Below, piece after piece: positions 44,958-53,729 of a stretch of DNA of 64,000 nucleotides. The notes beneath the pieces were generated by a model. The model did not search any database and had not been told where the DNA came from. It was given only the letters and a program-made list of their open reading frames with translations. This DNA is from Ensifer sp. LCM 4579 (GTDB lineage Bacteria; Pseudomonadota; Alphaproteobacteria; Rhizobiales; Rhizobiaceae), in NCBI RefSeq assembly GCF_001854885.1, contig NZ_MDDV01000013.1, positions 330,627 through 394,626 of the forward strand, given 5' to 3'. The first letter of the stretch is position 1. Each line of letters begins with the position of its first letter. Both the position numbers and the translations under genes were made by a program.

Positions 44958-45251
44958 ATGCAACAGACTCAGTCAAATGGCGGAGACCGCGCGAGGGCAC
45001 CCGAGATGCCGCCCTCCGCGCAGGACCATGGCAGCGACGAAAAGATCGGGCACCACCATCCGATCGGTGCACGGAGTGAAGACCGGGAGGCGGCGGGCGA
45101 TCACGCCGTCCGCTACGACGACGGCGCTGGCGGCGAGGCCTGGAACACGACCCTGGGCGGCAATACCAATGCCGGAATGGCCCGGCTGCTCACGATTATC
45201 GCGCTCTTTATTGTGGTTGGTGCGTCATTGTTCTGGCTTTTCGCCGGATAA
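44958..45251 (+). CDS. Small tail-anchored-type membrane protein
   Basis: A 97-residue protein. The first 70 residues are polar and His/Asp-rich (GSDEKIGHHHPIGARSEDREAAGDH), and one transmembrane helix sits at the extreme C-terminus (LLTIIALFIVVGASLFWLFAG). Such a layout fits a tail-anchored protein. GGAGAG lies upstream of the chosen ATG. Not recognised. Confidence 0.6.
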   Translation: MQQTQSNGGDRARAPEMPPSAQDHGSDEKIGHHHPIGARSEDREAAGDHAVRYDDGAGGEAWNTTLGGNTNAGMARLLTIIALFIVVGASLFWLFAG

Positions 45252-45305
45252 GCCAGACGGGCAGGGTCCGTCGGCGCGAACACCGCCCGTAAGGGCCGAA
45301 ACGGC

Positions 45306-45722
45306 TTATTGCTGCGCCGGCTGGGAACTTTGAAGTTTCTCCTGTACCTTTTTTGCGAGTGCCGGATCGTTCTGCGCGGCCGTCAGGATGCTCGTATATT
45401 CCTCGACGGAGATCGGCGAGGCTTCGACTGCCTTGACCATCTCCTGATTGGCCTCGGTCTGCAGCTTCTCCTTTGTCGATGCGTCCGATTCCGAACCAAT
45501 CCTTGACGAATATTCCTGCCTGACTTTGTCGACCTGGAGATAGGCGACGGCGAAGGCCTCGAGCTTCTGGTCGCTGATCGGCGCGCTTGCGGCGCCGGTC
45601 TGGCCTTGCGCCGGCTCGGCCTGCTGCGCTTGGGCGAGTTCCAGTGCAGCTGCGGGGCTGTAGACCATCAAACTGAAGGCTGCAGCGGTCAACGATGCAA
45701 CGGATGTGCGACGAGTGAGCAT
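45306..45722 (-). CDS. DUF4168 secreted protein
   Basis: A 138-residue protein with a signal peptide (SVASLTAAAFSLMVYSPAAA) and a DUF4168 domain: ISDQKLEAFAVAYLQVDKVRQEY, then LTAAQNDPALAKKVQEKLQ. Function unknown. The ATG at 45722 is 7 bases from GAGG; the ATG at 45728 is too close. Confidence 0.78.
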   Translation of the reverse strand: MLTRRTSVASLTAAAFSLMVYSPAAALELAQAQQAEPAQGQTGAASAPISDQKLEAFAVAYLQVDKVRQEYSSRIGSESDASTKEKLQTEANQEMVKAVEASPISVEEYTSILTAAQNDPALAKKVQEKLQSSQPAQQ

Positions 45723-45956
45723 GTTCATTCCTCTCTAACCTGCATGACGTGAACGGCAGCAAAACCGCCTGCTTAGCGCTCCCTATTCGAAATCGAACCG
45801 GAAGCGAGCGGGACCATGCAGGGCGCAAGAGGGCTCGGTTGGGCGGTGGCGGGGCAATTTGCTGACCATTGAGCGGCAGCTTTGTGGCCCGTAATGGCAA
45901 TTGATATGGGCTCGCATCGAGCATTGCGCGTGTGAGCCAGCCTTTCCGGCTCTCGC

Positions 45957-46772
45957 TTACACTGCGGGCAAAGGCTTGCTTGCGCGGATCGCGTAGCGGT
46001 GCTGGCTCTTGCGCGCGAGCCCTTTGAAAAAGTTCCAGTTCTTCGCCTGCATACGGTGAATCTCGCCGAGATCGGTGTCGACCTCGATATCCGTGAAGCC
46101 GGCCTTGCACAGGAGATCGACGACCGCCTCGGCGCGTGCGCCAGTGGCAAAGTAGACGCGCGAAAGAATGCTGCGGTGCGTTTCCATCATCTCCGGCGAG
46201 TGCATCGGCGTGTCCGGCCCGAATACCCTTGCGCGCTGGCCCCAGGCGCTCAGCTTTCCGAAGAATCGCTCGAGCGCATTCGTGCTGACGAAATCGCCGT
46301 CGACGATCAGCACCCGCCCGCCGGGCTTCAATACGCGCAGCCATTCCGCGAAGGCCGAAGCCGGGTCGACCAGCGTCCAGACGAGATGCCGGTTGACGAT
46401 GACGTCATACCGGTCATCCGGCTCCATCGTGTTCTCCGCGTCGCCGATACGGAAGGAAATCGTGCGTTTTCGGTCCTTCGCCTTGCGGCGGGCGCGCTCG
46501 ACCATGGGCTCGGCCCAGTCGAGGCCTGTCACCTTGAACCCGAGGTCGTCGAGCAGATGGGAAATCACCCCGGTCCCGCTCGCAAGGTCCAGTGCCTGGC
46601 GTCCGCCGCCGTGCCCGATATGCCGCAGGAAAAGACGGTGCCAGGCGGCGCGCTCCTCCTCGGAGAAGATTTCATGCCCCGGAGAAAGATCGAATGTGGC
46701 GGCGCGCTCCGACCAATAGGCCTTGATCTCGTCGCGAAGATCGTAATTTCGCCGCTCTGCCACGTCGCTCAT
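45957..46772 (-). CDS. Class I SAM-dependent methyltransferase
   Basis: A 271-residue methyltransferase with the SAM-binding motif ALDLASGTGVISHLL, then VTGLDWAEPMVERAR and FRIGDAENT. The fold is that of UbiE/small-molecule methyltransferases. The ATG follows AAGGAGCAGACTGAC. It is divergent from an iron-siderophore binding protein gene across a 104-base gap that carries a TGA-N9-TCA box, so it may be iron-regulated too. Substrate unknown. Confidence 0.85.
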   Translation of the reverse strand: MSDVAERRNYDLRDEIKAYWSERAATFDLSPGHEIFSEEERAAWHRLFLRHIGHGGGRQALDLASGTGVISHLLDDLGFKVTGLDWAEPMVERARRKAKDRKRTISFRIGDAENTMEPDDRYDVIVNRHLVWTLVDPASAFAEWLRVLKPGGRVLIVDGDFVSTNALERFFGKLSAWGQRARVFGPDTPMHSPEMMETHRSILSRVYFATGARAEAVVDLLCKAGFTDIEVDTDLGEIHRMQAKNWNFFKGLARKSQHRYAIRASKPLPAV

Positions 46773-46817
46773 GTCAGTCTGCTCCTTCACGTTTGGAAGC
46801 GTTCTAAAAGATAATTG

Positions 46818-46846
46818 TTGACTGATAAAGTCATGAAATATTAGAT
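46818..46846 (+). promoter_or_regulatory. Promoter with RirA-type iron box for the siderophore ABC operon
   Basis: TTGACT (46818-46823), 17 bases, then TTAGAT (46841-46846) make a sigma-70-type promoter. A TGA-N9-TCA box (46819-46833) overlaps its -35 and spacer, so a bound repressor would block it. This is the same arrangement of box and TTGACT hexamer as at the siderophore operon. Confidence 0.65.
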
Positions 46847-46876
46847 CGCGTCAAATTTTCAGTGGAGCGACAAACA

Positions 46877-48010
46877 ATGAGAGTTTTCAACAGGGTGGCT
46901 GCGGCTGCCGCGGGTCTTTGCGTGCTTTTTTCGAGCGCGGCACTCGCTGAAACGGTCAAGGTGACCGACGTCACCGGTCGTGAGGTCGAAGTCAATGTGC
47001 CGGTTGAGCACGTGATTCTCGGAGAGGGACGCCAGATCTACTTTGTTGGCGCCCTCGACAAGGAGGAGCCCTTCAAGCGCGTCGTCGGCTGGCGTGACGA
47101 TCTCACGAAGGCCGATCCCGAGAGCTACGCCGCCTTTCTCGCCAAGTATCCGCAGATCGCCAAATTGCCCACCTTCGGCGGCATGAAGGATGGGACCTTC
47201 GACATCGAGCAGGCGGTCGCCCTGAAGCCCGACGTGATGCTGATGAATATCGACGCCAAGACGGCGACGGAAGAGGCGGGCTACATCGAGAAACTCGAAA
47301 AGGTCGGCATCCCGCTCGTCTATGTGGATTTCCGCGAGAAACCGATGGAAAACACCGAGCCCAGCATGCGCCTGATCGGCAAACTGTTCGGCAAGGAGGA
47401 AAAGGCCGAGGAATTCATCAGGTTCCGCGCCGAGCAGATCGCCAAGGTAACGGATGTCCTGTCGAAGGCCAATCCGGAGAGGCCGCTCGTTTTCATGGAG
47501 CGCGCCGGCGGCTATTCCGACGATTGCTGCATGTCCTTCGGTGACGAGAACTTCGGCAAGATGGTCGAGTTTGCCGGCGGCAGGAACATGGCGAAGAATA
47601 TCATCCCGGGCACCTTCGGCACCGTCAATCCGGAACAGATCATTGCCGCGAACCCGGACCAGGTGATCATCACCGGCGGCAACTGGGAAGGCTATGTGCC
47701 GGGTGGCGACTGGGTTGGCGTCGGCTATGGCGCGGATGAGAAGGAAGCCCTGCGCAAGCTTGAAAACCTGACCAAGCGTCCGGCGTTCACCGGTGTCAAA
47801 GCGGTCAAGGAGGGCAATGTCCACGCCATCTGGCACCAGTTCTACAACAATCCTTATCAGTTCGTGGCCATCCAGCAGATCGCAAAATGGCTGCATCCCG
47901 ACCTGTTCAAGGATCTCGATCCGGAGGCGACGTTCAAGGAACTGCATGAGCGATTCCTGCCGCTGCCCTACAAGAGCGGCTACTTCGCCTCGCTGAGCGT
48001 CAGTCAGTAA
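46877..48010 (+). CDS. Iron-siderophore ABC transporter periplasmic binding protein
   Basis: A 377-residue periplasmic binding protein with signal peptide (AAAAAGLCVLFSSAALAE) and the fold typical of FepB/FecB-type proteins (VKVTDVTGREVEV start). GGAG lies 9 bases before the ATG at 46877. It is paralogous to the 1476-2645 protein over its whole length. Followed by a hairpin, a short ORF, a permease and an ATPase, so this locus has the full uptake set. Confidence 0.9.
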   Translation: MRVFNRVAAAAAGLCVLFSSAALAETVKVTDVTGREVEVNVPVEHVILGEGRQIYFVGALDKEEPFKRVVGWRDDLTKADPESYAAFLAKYPQIAKLPTFGGMKDGTFDIEQAVALKPDVMLMNIDAKTATEEAGYIEKLEKVGIPLVYVDFREKPMENTEPSMRLIGKLFGKEEKAEEFIRFRAEQIAKVTDVLSKANPERPLVFMERAGGYSDDCCMSFGDENFGKMVEFAGGRNMAKNIIPGTFGTVNPEQIIAANPDQVIITGGNWEGYVPGGDWVGVGYGADEKEALRKLENLTKRPAFTGVKAVKEGNVHAIWHQFYNNPYQFVAIQQIAKWLHPDLFKDLDPEATFKELHERFLPLPYKSGYFASLSVSQ

Positions 48011-48017
48011 CCAATCC

Positions 48018-48042
48018 GACCGGAGGGCAGGGCTCTCCGGTC
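48018..48042 (+). terminator. Intercistronic hairpin between binding protein and permease genes
   Basis: GACCGGAG and CTCCGGTC form an 8-bp stem with a 9-base loop, 7 bases after the binding protein stop. Hairpins here commonly stabilise the binding protein mRNA or dampen read-through, so that more binding protein than permease is made. Confidence 0.45.
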
Positions 48043-48062
48043 CTTCCATCGGGGTTTTGCAG

Positions 48063-48182
48063 ATGCCGGTATTAAAGAAAGTTCTCCTGGCGATCTTCGC
48101 TGTGCTTAAAAATTGGCAGGAACTTCGCATGGATGGATATCGGCACGGCTATTTCGCTTCGTTTTCGGATCGGGGCGAGTGA
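48063..48182 (+). CDS. Possible 39-aa protein coupled to the permease start
   Basis: ATG CCG GTA TTA AAG ... TGA encodes 39 residues beginning MPVLKKVLLAIFAVLKNW. Its stop shares one base with the permease ATG (TGATG). The N-terminus could be a short hydrophobic helix. It is tightly packed in an iron operon, but no homologue is recognised; GGGG upstream is a weak binding site. Confidence 0.4.
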   Translation: MPVLKKVLLAIFAVLKNWQELRMDGYRHGYFASFSDRGE

Positions 48183-49249
48183 TGGCCGTGCTCGCAGACG
48201 AAGTCCCCGGCATGCAAGGGTGCGTGCGCTATCGCGCCCTTGCCGCACGCCGGCTGCTCATGCTTTCGGCTCTGGTCGCGGCGCTGTTCCTATCCGTCTC
48301 GGTCGACATGGCGCTAGGGCCTGCCAACTATCCGCTCTCCGATGTCCTGTCGGCGCTCTTTCAGGCGGCCAGCGTCAATGACCAGCTGCGCGTGGTGATC
48401 TGGGACATTCGCATGCCGATCGCGTTGATGGCAGTCACCGTCGGCGCCTCGCTTTCGCTGGCGGGTGCGCAGATGCAGACAATACTCGCCAATCCGTTGG
48501 CGAGTCCCTTTACGCTCGGCATCTCGGCAGCGGCCGGCTTCGGCGCTGCGCTTGGGCTTGTCGCGGGCGTCGCGATCTTCCCCGTCGCTGTACAATACAT
48601 GGTGCCGCTCAATGCCTTCCTGATGGCAATGGCCGCCGCCCTCTTCATCCATTTCGCCTCGACCAGGCGCGGCGTCACCGTCGAAACGATCGTGCTCCTC
48701 GGCATTGCCCTTGTCTTCACTTTCAATGCGGCGCTCTCTCTGCTCGAATATCTCGCTTCCGAACAGGCGCTTGCGGCGGTCGTCTTCTGGACCATGGGCA
48801 GCCTGACCAAGGCGACATGGCCGAAGGTCTGGATCACGGGTGCGGTGCTCCTGATTGCCGTGCCGCTCTTCGCGCGCCACGCCTGGGCGCTGACGGCGTT
48901 GAGGCTCGGCGACGACAAGGCGGCAAGCTTCGGCATAAATGTCCGTCGCCTGCGGCTCGAGACCATGATGGTCGTCAGCCTGCTGGCAGCGATTCCCGTT
49001 TCCTTCGTCGGCACCATCGGCTTCGTCGGTCTCGTCGGTCCGCATATTGCGCGCATGCTCGTCGGCGAGGACCAGCGCTTCTTCCTGCCGGCCGCCATGC
49101 TCTGTGGAGCGCTGCTGCTGTCATCGACATCCGTGGTCAGCAAGATGCTGATCCCCGGTGCGGTGCTGCCGATCGGCGTCATCACGGCGCTCGTCGGCGT
49201 CCCCTTCTTTTTCGTGCTGATTTTCACCAACAGGAAACGGTCATGGTAG
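48182..49249 (+). CDS. FecCD-family iron-siderophore ABC permease
   Basis: A 355-residue polytopic permease of the FecCD/BtuC family. MAVTVGASLSLAGAQMQTILANPLASPFTLGISAAAGFG is the family's early signature, and GFVGLVGPHIARMLVGEDQRF is the ATPase-contact loop. Only one permease gene is present, so the transporter is probably a homodimer, as in BtuC. The ATG at 48182 overlaps the preceding short ORF (TGATG). Confidence 0.92.
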   Translation: MAVLADEVPGMQGCVRYRALAARRLLMLSALVAALFLSVSVDMALGPANYPLSDVLSALFQAASVNDQLRVVIWDIRMPIALMAVTVGASLSLAGAQMQTILANPLASPFTLGISAAAGFGAALGLVAGVAIFPVAVQYMVPLNAFLMAMAAALFIHFASTRRGVTVETIVLLGIALVFTFNAALSLLEYLASEQALAAVVFWTMGSLTKATWPKVWITGAVLLIAVPLFARHAWALTALRLGDDKAASFGINVRRLRLETMMVVSLLAAIPVSFVGTIGFVGLVGPHIARMLVGEDQRFFLPAAMLCGALLLSSTSVVSKMLIPGAVLPIGVITALVGVPFFFVLIFTNRKRSW

Positions 49250-50004
49250 CCTTGGCGCTCAACGACGTCGGTGCGAACTATGGTCGGCGCATCGTGCTCT
49301 CCGACATCAGCACCGAGACCCTGAGGGGCGGCCGATTGACCGCTGTCATCGGCCCGAACGCGGCCGGCAAATCGACGCTTTTCAAGCGCATCGCGGGGCT
49401 GGCGGCCGGACCAGGCCTCGTTCATCTTTCCGACACCGCCAAGGGACCGGAAGCGATCTGCTACATGCCGCAGGATACCGGCGCCAATGCCGTGCTGACG
49501 GTTTATGAGTCCGTGCTGCTTTCGGCCAAGCAGGGTTCCGGCTGGAGGGTGAAGGATAGCGAGCTCACGGATATCGATCGCGTTCTGGCGGCGCTGAAGA
49601 TCGAGGAACTGGCCTTTCGCGGTCTCGGCGAGCTTTCCGGCGGCCAGCGCCAGCTCGTCTCGATCGCGCAGGCGCTGGTGCGCACGCCGGAAGTGCTCCT
49701 GATGGACGAGCCGACATCGGCGCTCGACCTCTTTCGCCAGATCGAGGTGCTGGGCTTCATGAAGCGCCTGGCGGCAAGATCCGGCATGGCGGTGCTGATC
49801 GCGCTGCATGACCTGAACCATGCGCTGCGTTATTGCGACGATACGATCGTCATCAGCGGCGGCTCGGTGGCCGCGAGCGGCCCGACGCGAGAGGTGATCA
49901 CGGCGGACATGCTGAAGTCCGTGTATCGTGTCGACGCACGGGTCGAAAGCTGCTCGCTCGGCCGGCCCGTGGTGATTGTCGACGATTCCATCTCCGCGGC
50001 CTGA
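49243..50004 (+). CDS. Iron-siderophore ABC transporter ATPase (FecE/FepC type)
   Basis: A 253-residue ABC ATPase with Walker A GPNAAGKST, Q-loop YMPQDT, signature LSGGQRQ and Walker B VLLMDEPTSALD. It overlaps the permease end by 7 bases and closes the operon 46877-50004. It energises ferric siderophore import, and could also serve the orphan binding protein at 1476-2645. Confidence 0.92.
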   Translation: MVALALNDVGANYGRRIVLSDISTETLRGGRLTAVIGPNAAGKSTLFKRIAGLAAGPGLVHLSDTAKGPEAICYMPQDTGANAVLTVYESVLLSAKQGSGWRVKDSELTDIDRVLAALKIEELAFRGLGELSGGQRQLVSIAQALVRTPEVLLMDEPTSALDLFRQIEVLGFMKRLAARSGMAVLIALHDLNHALRYCDDTIVISGGSVAASGPTREVITADMLKSVYRVDARVESCSLGRPVVIVDDSISAA

Positions 50005-50041
50005 CAGGCGCAAGCCGGTTCGGCTACTCTCTGCGCCGGCG

Positions 50042-51088
50042 TCAATTGACGCGCATGCCCTCTGCCGTGAACAGATGAATCCTTGCAGGATCCGGCGCAA
50101 CTTTGATCGGCTGGCCGGGTTTAAGGTCGACCCGGTCGCGCAGCACCAAGGTCGTCTCGGCTGATCCGAGCTTCACCAGCACATGGGTCTCGGAGCCCGT
50201 CGGCTCCACGACAACGACGGTGGCGGGAGCGCCGCTTTCAGCAATCGTCAGATGCTCCGGCCGGACGCCGTAGAGGCCGGCTGCACCGATTTTGCAATCG
50301 GTCGGCAGCGGCAAAGTGACGCCGGCATCGGTGAGGAATCTTCCCTCCGCGATCGTGCCTTCGAAGAGATTCATCGCTGGCGAGCCGATGAAAGTCGCGA
50401 CGAATGTGTTGACCGGCCGGTCGTAGAGCTCCAGCGGTCTGCCGATCTGCTCGACCTTGCCGCCGCGCATCACGACGATCCGGTCCGCCATGGTCATCGC
50501 CTCGATCTGGTCGTGGGTGACGTAGACCGTCGTGGTTTGCAGGCGCTGATGCAGTTCCTTGATCTCAGCGCGCATCGTCACGCGCAACTTGGCGTCGAGG
50601 TTCGACAGCGGTTCGTCGAACAGGAAGACCTGCGGGTGGCGGACGATGGCGCGGCCCATCGCGACCCGTTGGCGCTGTCCCCCGGAAAGCTGTTTCGGCA
50701 GCCGGTCGAGCAGGGGGCAGAGCGCCAGGATGTCGGCGGCTTCCCGGACGCGCTCGTCGATCGCCGCCTTGGTCTGCCCCTTCAGCTTGAGTGCAAACCC
50801 CATGTTCTCAGCGACCGTCATGTGCGGGTAGAGCGCATAGCTCTGAAAGACCATGGCGATGTCGCGCTCTTTCGGCGCCACATCGTTGACGAGGCGGCCG
50901 CCGATACGGATTTCGCCGCCGCTGATATCCTCGAGGCCGGCGAGCATGCGCAGAAGTGTAGACTTGCCGCAGCCCGAAGGGCCGACGAGGGTGACAAACT
51001 CTCCATCCTCGATATCCATGGAGACGCCGTGGATAACCGGCACGGCGCCATATTGCTTGCGGACCTGTTCGATCGTGACGGATGCCAT
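50042..51088 (-). CDS. Sugar ABC transporter ATPase (UgpC/MsmK family)
   Basis: A 348-residue ABC ATPase: Walker A GPSGCGKST, signature LSGGQRQRVAMGRAI, Walker B VFLFDEPLSNLDAK. A C-terminal TOBE-type domain of about 110 residues marks carbohydrate importers. The start MASVTIEQV follows AGGAGGAATTC. Last gene of the leftward sugar operon, 22 bases after the hydrolase. Confidence 0.93.
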   Translation of the reverse strand: MASVTIEQVRKQYGAVPVIHGVSMDIEDGEFVTLVGPSGCGKSTLLRMLAGLEDISGGEIRIGGRLVNDVAPKERDIAMVFQSYALYPHMTVAENMGFALKLKGQTKAAIDERVREAADILALCPLLDRLPKQLSGGQRQRVAMGRAIVRHPQVFLFDEPLSNLDAKLRVTMRAEIKELHQRLQTTTVYVTHDQIEAMTMADRIVVMRGGKVEQIGRPLELYDRPVNTFVATFIGSPAMNLFEGTIAEGRFLTDAGVTLPLPTDCKIGAAGLYGVRPEHLTIAESGAPATVVVVEPTGSETHVLVKLGSAETTLVLRDRVDLKPGQPIKVAPDPARIHLFTAEGMRVN

Positions 51089-51110
51089 GAATTCCTCCTG
51101 TCGTGTACTG

Positions 51111-52832
51111 TCAGAGCGCGAGCTGCCACAGGCGGGCGCCCGTGACATTGCCCTCGGGCGCCGCGAGGCGAGCCGAGCGAACGCCTTGGAATCCGGAGAG
51201 ACGCTTCGTTCCTGTCCAGCGGCCATCGTCGGCAAAGACCTCTATTGATCCTGTGTCGAGGAAGATGCGAAGCGTCGAGGGGCGCGCTCCGGCGGCAATG
51301 TAGCGGGGCGGCAATTTACCGTCGGGCGCGTCACAAAGGATGCTCAAGCCTTCCTCATCGAGCCTGAGGCCGAGTTCGACCTCGGGGTGGTCGAATTCGA
51401 GATCGAAGGCAGCGCCTGGTGCCGACAGAGCGATGACGATCTCGACGGCTCCGTTGGCGAGTTCGACCCTCTCTCCGGAGAGGAGTCGATGATCGTCGAT
51501 GGGCTGCTGGCGCAGGCTCGTGGCCTTCTCGACCGGAGGAGTCCGCAGCGTGCCGCTTTCGAGCAGGAGACGGCGCGGCAGCGTCATCGCCGTCGGGAAA
51601 TCGGTCTTTTTGGAGATATCCGTCCAGTTCGCAAGCCAGGCGATTCCGACGGGGCCAGCGTGATCGACGAAGGCCTGGAACGCATAGGCGTCGGTACCGA
51701 AATCGAGCTCCTGCTCGAACTCTTTTTCGAATTTGCGGCCGTCGAAACGGCCGACGGTCGCGAGCGTAAGGTTGCGCCTGCCAGTCGCCGGATCGCGGCT
51801 GGTGAGGAGCCCGAATATCAGCGCCCAGCGGGTTTGCGGATCGTCCGCCGGGCCGTCGAGCGGCACGATGCAGGGACATTCGGCTGCTGTCATCCCGAAA
51901 CGGTCCTCGCGGTGGAGAATGCCGAGGAAAGTCCAGCCGGCCGCCGCATCCGGATCGGCAGTCTCATAAAGCAGGATGACGCCGCCGGCATGATCGCGGC
52001 TGCCGACGAGCATCTTCCAAAGACCATCCGGACCCTTGAGTACATAGGGGTCCCGGAAATCAAGCGTCAGGTCCAGGCCCACCGGGCGCTCGGCAAGAGC
52101 GAGCGTGGCCGGGTCTGAGGTCACCAGGTCTTCGCTGACGGCGGTCAACTGGATCTGTTCCTCGGGCTCACGATCCTTGACCTGCTCGGTGAAGAAAACG
52201 CGGATGCCGGGCTCGCCCCCGGAACGCGGGATGGCCGAACCGGAAAATGCGCCGCCCCGCCCGTCGGCTCGTTTCGAAAGCTCCGTTGAGGGAAAGAGGA
52301 AAACCGGCAGGTGTCGCCAGTGCAAATAGTCGTCGGAGACGGCATGGCCCCAATGCATTGTGTTCCAGCGAAGCCCATGCGGGTAGTGCTGGTAGAAGAG
52401 ATGCACCTGGTCGCCGAAGCGGCCGAAGCCGTTCGGGTCGTTCATCCAGCCGAAGGGTGGGCGGAAATGATAGCTGCCCGGAACGGCGGGCGGCGAATTG
52501 GTTTCGCCGCACAAAAGCACACGGATACCCTCGTTGAGGACGCTCCCCTCCGAGAAGGCATAGACCACCGAAACCGCTGTGGTGGCCGCGTCATAGGCGA
52601 GCACGGTGTCGCCGCCATTCTCCACCACCAGCGTACTATGCTCGAATTCCTCGGTATTTCGGGCGGTGAACCGGCCGATCACCTTTCCGTCCCGGCTTGC
52701 CGTCATCTCGGCCGGCGTTTCAGCGTCGGCGGCTTTCAGCCACGCATGAATTGTGGCTCCAGCGCGAAGGTCGGCGTTCAGTGCCTTCAGGCTGCCGTCG
52801 GCAAGGAAAGAGGGACTTGCATGGCTTGTCAT
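51111..52832 (-). CDS. Glycoside hydrolase family 32 fructosidase
   Basis: A 573-residue enzyme that cleaves terminal fructose from sucrose or fructans. The nucleophile is D132 in WMNDPNG (129-135), the RDP motif is DFRDPYVL, and the acid/base Glu is in the ECP motif (TAAECPCI). A C-terminal beta-sandwich follows. About 120 extra residues precede the catalytic domain, which is unusual for sucrose-6-phosphate hydrolases. No signal peptide, so it acts in the cytoplasm on imported sugar. It starts 3 bases after the permease stop. Confidence 0.92.
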   Translation of the reverse strand: MTSHASPSFLADGSLKALNADLRAGATIHAWLKAADAETPAEMTASRDGKVIGRFTARNTEEFEHSTLVVENGGDTVLAYDAATTAVSVVYAFSEGSVLNEGIRVLLCGETNSPPAVPGSYHFRPPFGWMNDPNGFGRFGDQVHLFYQHYPHGLRWNTMHWGHAVSDDYLHWRHLPVFLFPSTELSKRADGRGGAFSGSAIPRSGGEPGIRVFFTEQVKDREPEEQIQLTAVSEDLVTSDPATLALAERPVGLDLTLDFRDPYVLKGPDGLWKMLVGSRDHAGGVILLYETADPDAAAGWTFLGILHREDRFGMTAAECPCIVPLDGPADDPQTRWALIFGLLTSRDPATGRRNLTLATVGRFDGRKFEKEFEQELDFGTDAYAFQAFVDHAGPVGIAWLANWTDISKKTDFPTAMTLPRRLLLESGTLRTPPVEKATSLRQQPIDDHRLLSGERVELANGAVEIVIALSAPGAAFDLEFDHPEVELGLRLDEEGLSILCDAPDGKLPPRYIAAGARPSTLRIFLDTGSIEVFADDGRWTGTKRLSGFQGVRSARLAAPEGNVTGARLWQLAL

Positions 52833-52835
52833 TGA

Positions 52836-53729
52836 TCAACCTTTCACGGCGGAGCCAACGAAGGAGCTTACGAACCAGCGCTGGAAGGCGAGATAGAGGG
52901 CGAGGATCGGGATCATCATCAGGACGGAGGCCGCCATGGCGCGATCCCAATAGATGCTGTCCTGACCGAAAAAGGTGGCGATGGCGACGGCGATCGGCCG
53001 GGCATAGTCGGTCTGCGTCACCAGGATCGGCCAGAGATACTGGTTCCACGCCTCGATTCCCATCAGGATCGACACGGTTGCCAGCGCCGGCAAGCTGAGC
53101 GGCAGGAAGATCGAACGATAGATACGGAAGACCGAGGCGCCGTCGATCTCGGCCGCTTCGAACAGTTCCTTCGGCAGTTGCGCGAAGAACTGGTAGAACA
53201 GGAAAATGTAAAGCGGGCTTGCGACCCAGGGCACGATCTGCACGGTGAACGTGTCGGTCATTCCCGCGCGCGACACCATGATGACGAGCGGCATGATGAT
53301 GCTCTCCTGGGGTATCACGTAAAGCGCGATCACCAGCGACAGGATCAGCGCGCGGCCACGCAGCGACCCCCAGGCGAGTACGAAGCCGGCCATGGAATTG
53401 ACGATGAGCCCGAAGCCGACCGTGCTCGCCAGGATGATCAGCGAGTTCATCAGATAGCGGCCGAAGGCAAGCTGACCGGAGAAATTACCGACCTCGGCAA
53501 AGTTCGAGAGCGTCGGGTTGGACACCCAGAAGGCCCGGAAGCTGCCCATGTCCGCGAGAATCTGGAAGCGGTCGTCCTTCAGGCTCGCGACGAATAGCAT
53601 CAGGAGCGGTGAGACGATCACAAGGGCGATGACGAGAATGCAGGCGGTCTGGACGATGCGCAGCGAACCGATCGCGGAGCGTGCGCGCTTTACCTCCACC
53701 CGTGCTGTGGAAAGGGCGAGATCAGACAT
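52836..53729 (-). CDS. Sugar ABC permease (MalG type)
   Basis: A 297-residue, six-helix inner-membrane permease with the EAA loop ELFEAAEIDGASVFRIYRSIFLPLSLPAL, which docks the ATPase. Pairs with the MalF-type permease, which it overlaps by 8 bases. Substrate predicted as a fructose-containing oligosaccharide from the GH32 neighbour. Confidence 0.93.
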   Translation of the reverse strand: MSDLALSTARVEVKRARSAIGSLRIVQTACILVIALVIVSPLLMLFVASLKDDRFQILADMGSFRAFWVSNPTLSNFAEVGNFSGQLAFGRYLMNSLIILASTVGFGLIVNSMAGFVLAWGSLRGRALILSLVIALYVIPQESIIMPLVIMVSRAGMTDTFTVQIVPWVASPLYIFLFYQFFAQLPKELFEAAEIDGASVFRIYRSIFLPLSLPALATVSILMGIEAWNQYLWPILVTQTDYARPIAVAIATFFGQDSIYWDRAMAASVLMMIPILALYLAFQRWFVSSFVGSAVKG

